Positions 15,614-16,328 of a stretch of DNA of 16,328 nucleotides are shown in pieces; within the stretch, counting starts at the first letter, position 1, and each line of letters begins with the position of its first letter. Source of the DNA: an uncultured Saprospiraceae bacterium (lineage in GTDB: Bacteria; Bacteroidota; Bacteroidia; Chitinophagales; Saprospiraceae); assembly GCA_937952155.1 (NCBI GenBank), contig CALFYH010000115.1, positions 1 to 16,328 of the forward strand, written 5' to 3'. The notes under the pieces are model-generated. The model was given only the letters and a program-made list of their open reading frames with translations. It had not been told where the DNA came from and did not search any database. Made by a program: the position numbers and the translations under genes.

Positions 15614-16328
15614 TTATTTGAAATTTTGCAAACAAGCTTTAATCCTTCTCACTGCTTCTGTTATATTTTCATCCGAAGCGGCATAAGAAATCCTGATGCA
15701 TTGGTCTGCGCCAAAAGCGGCACCAGATACAGTACCCACATGCGCTTCTGTAAGCATTGCTTCAGCAAAATCATCTGCATTCTCTATGGTGATACTTCCA
15801 TTAGATTTTCCAAAATAAAAGCTAACATCTGGAAAAACATAAAAGGCACCTTGAGGATAATTCACAATCAAACCAGGAACATCGCGGAGCAAAGAAGTTA
15901 TCAAGTCTCTGCGTCTCATGAATGCATCTCGCATAGCTAAAGCTTCAGTTTTTTCTGTTCTAAGTGCTACGGCCGCAGCTTCCTGACTAAATGAGGCAGC
16001 TCCAGATGTCACTTGACCTTGTACTTTATTGCAAGCATCGGAGAGCCACTGTGGTCCACCCATATAGCCCAATCTCCATCCCGTCATCGAAAAGCCCTTG
16101 GAAAATCCATTTATAGTAGCTGTACAGTTTTTCATATTTTCGAAAGCGCCAATACTAACGTGATCTCCAGTAAAATTGATGTATTCGTATATTTCATCTG
16201 AAATGACTAAAATTTGCCCATTTTCGGCAACGACATCAGCAATTGCTTTCAATTCATCATGAGTAAAAACAGAACCTGTTGGATTGCAAGGCGACGAAAA
16301 AATTAGTAATTTTGTTTTAGGTGTAATC
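15614..16328 (-). CDS. Class I/II aminotransferase (aspartate aminotransferase-like), C-terminal part
   Basis: The frame enters from the right edge and ends at 15614, so 238 codons of the C-terminal part are visible and the start lies outside. Near the edge is SSPCNPTGSVF, the conserved NPTG segment. It is followed by a DEIYEYI strand (Asp contacting the PLP ring nitrogen), the PLP-lysine segment GFSKGFSMTGWRLGY, and RISYA near the end, with the Arg that binds the substrate carboxylate. The segment order and spacing fit fold-type I, class I aspartate aminotransferases, PLP enzymes that exchange amino groups between aspartate or related amino acids and 2-oxoglutarate. Exact substrate is not certain. 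The next gene on its strand is the small HTH gene 218 bp away. Confidence 0.92.
   Translation of the reverse strand, partial: ITPKTKLLIFSSPCNPTGSVFTHDELKAIADVVAENGQILVISDEIYEYINFTGDHVSIGAFENMKNCTATINGFSKGFSMTGWRLGYMGGPQWLSDACNKVQGQVTSGAASFSQEAAAVALRTEKTEALAMRDAFMRRRDLITSLLRDVPGLIVNYPQGAFYVFPDVSFYFGKSNGSITIENADDFAEAMLTEAHVGTVSGAAFGADQCIRISYAASDENITEAVRRIKACLQNFK

Noticed and set aside
1..16328. CRISPR arrays, tRNA or rRNA genes, prophage or defence islands
   Set aside because: No regularly spaced repeats, no cloverleaf or rRNA-like stretches and no phage or defence genes were seen; the only mobile element is the IS at 462-1851.

Overview
This window looks like chromosomal DNA of a Bacteroidota bacterium, probably an environmental Saprospiria- or Chitinophagia-like lineage; I cannot place it more closely. 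The reasons are AT-rich DNA, weak or absent Shine-Dalgarno sites before most genes, a PorV/FadL-like outer-membrane protein, a RibBA with a degenerate GTP cyclohydrolase half of the Flavobacterium type, an IS1380-family element, and a small helix-turn-helix protein of a kind common in this phylum.

Left part (1-1876, minus strand): a helix-hairpin-helix DNA glycosylase gene with OGG1-like catalytic Lys/Asp spacing is split near its 5' end by a complete 1390-bp IS1380-family element. The element has terminal inverted repeats, an intact DDE transposase and a perfect 5-bp target duplication (TTAAA). The first eight glycosylase codons remain beyond the right end. At the left end, the inverted repeat supplies an in-frame ATG that overlaps the transposase stop, so the glycosylase may still be made with a replaced N-terminus. 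A roughly 500-bp stretch with no confident gene follows.

Minus-strand block 2382-5532, read from right to left: a PorV/FadL-like outer-membrane protein, a GT4 glycosyltransferase and ribBA, with gaps of 25 and 15 bp that suggest one transcript. A separate minus-strand gene for a type II NADH dehydrogenase lies at 5690-6988.

Plus-strand block 7258-15024 is the most interesting part. A small membrane-anchored or secreted protein of unknown function is followed by a SulP anion transporter with a STAS domain, an outer-membrane porin-like barrel, DabA (DUF2309, beta-carbonic-anhydrase-like metal site) and DabB (NuoL-like membrane subunit). The last four genes are 4-13 bp apart. This reads as an inorganic-carbon uptake operon with a possible outer-membrane channel, an inner-membrane bicarbonate/anion transporter and the energy-coupled CO2-to-bicarbonate complex. 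No RubisCO or separate carbonic anhydrase gene is in view, so in a presumed heterotroph it would supply bicarbonate to carboxylases. A strong bidirectional terminator closes the operon. A perfect 13-bp inverted repeat brackets the SulP leader.

Right end (minus strand): a small helix-turn-helix protein and the C-terminal part of a class I aspartate-type aminotransferase that runs off the window.
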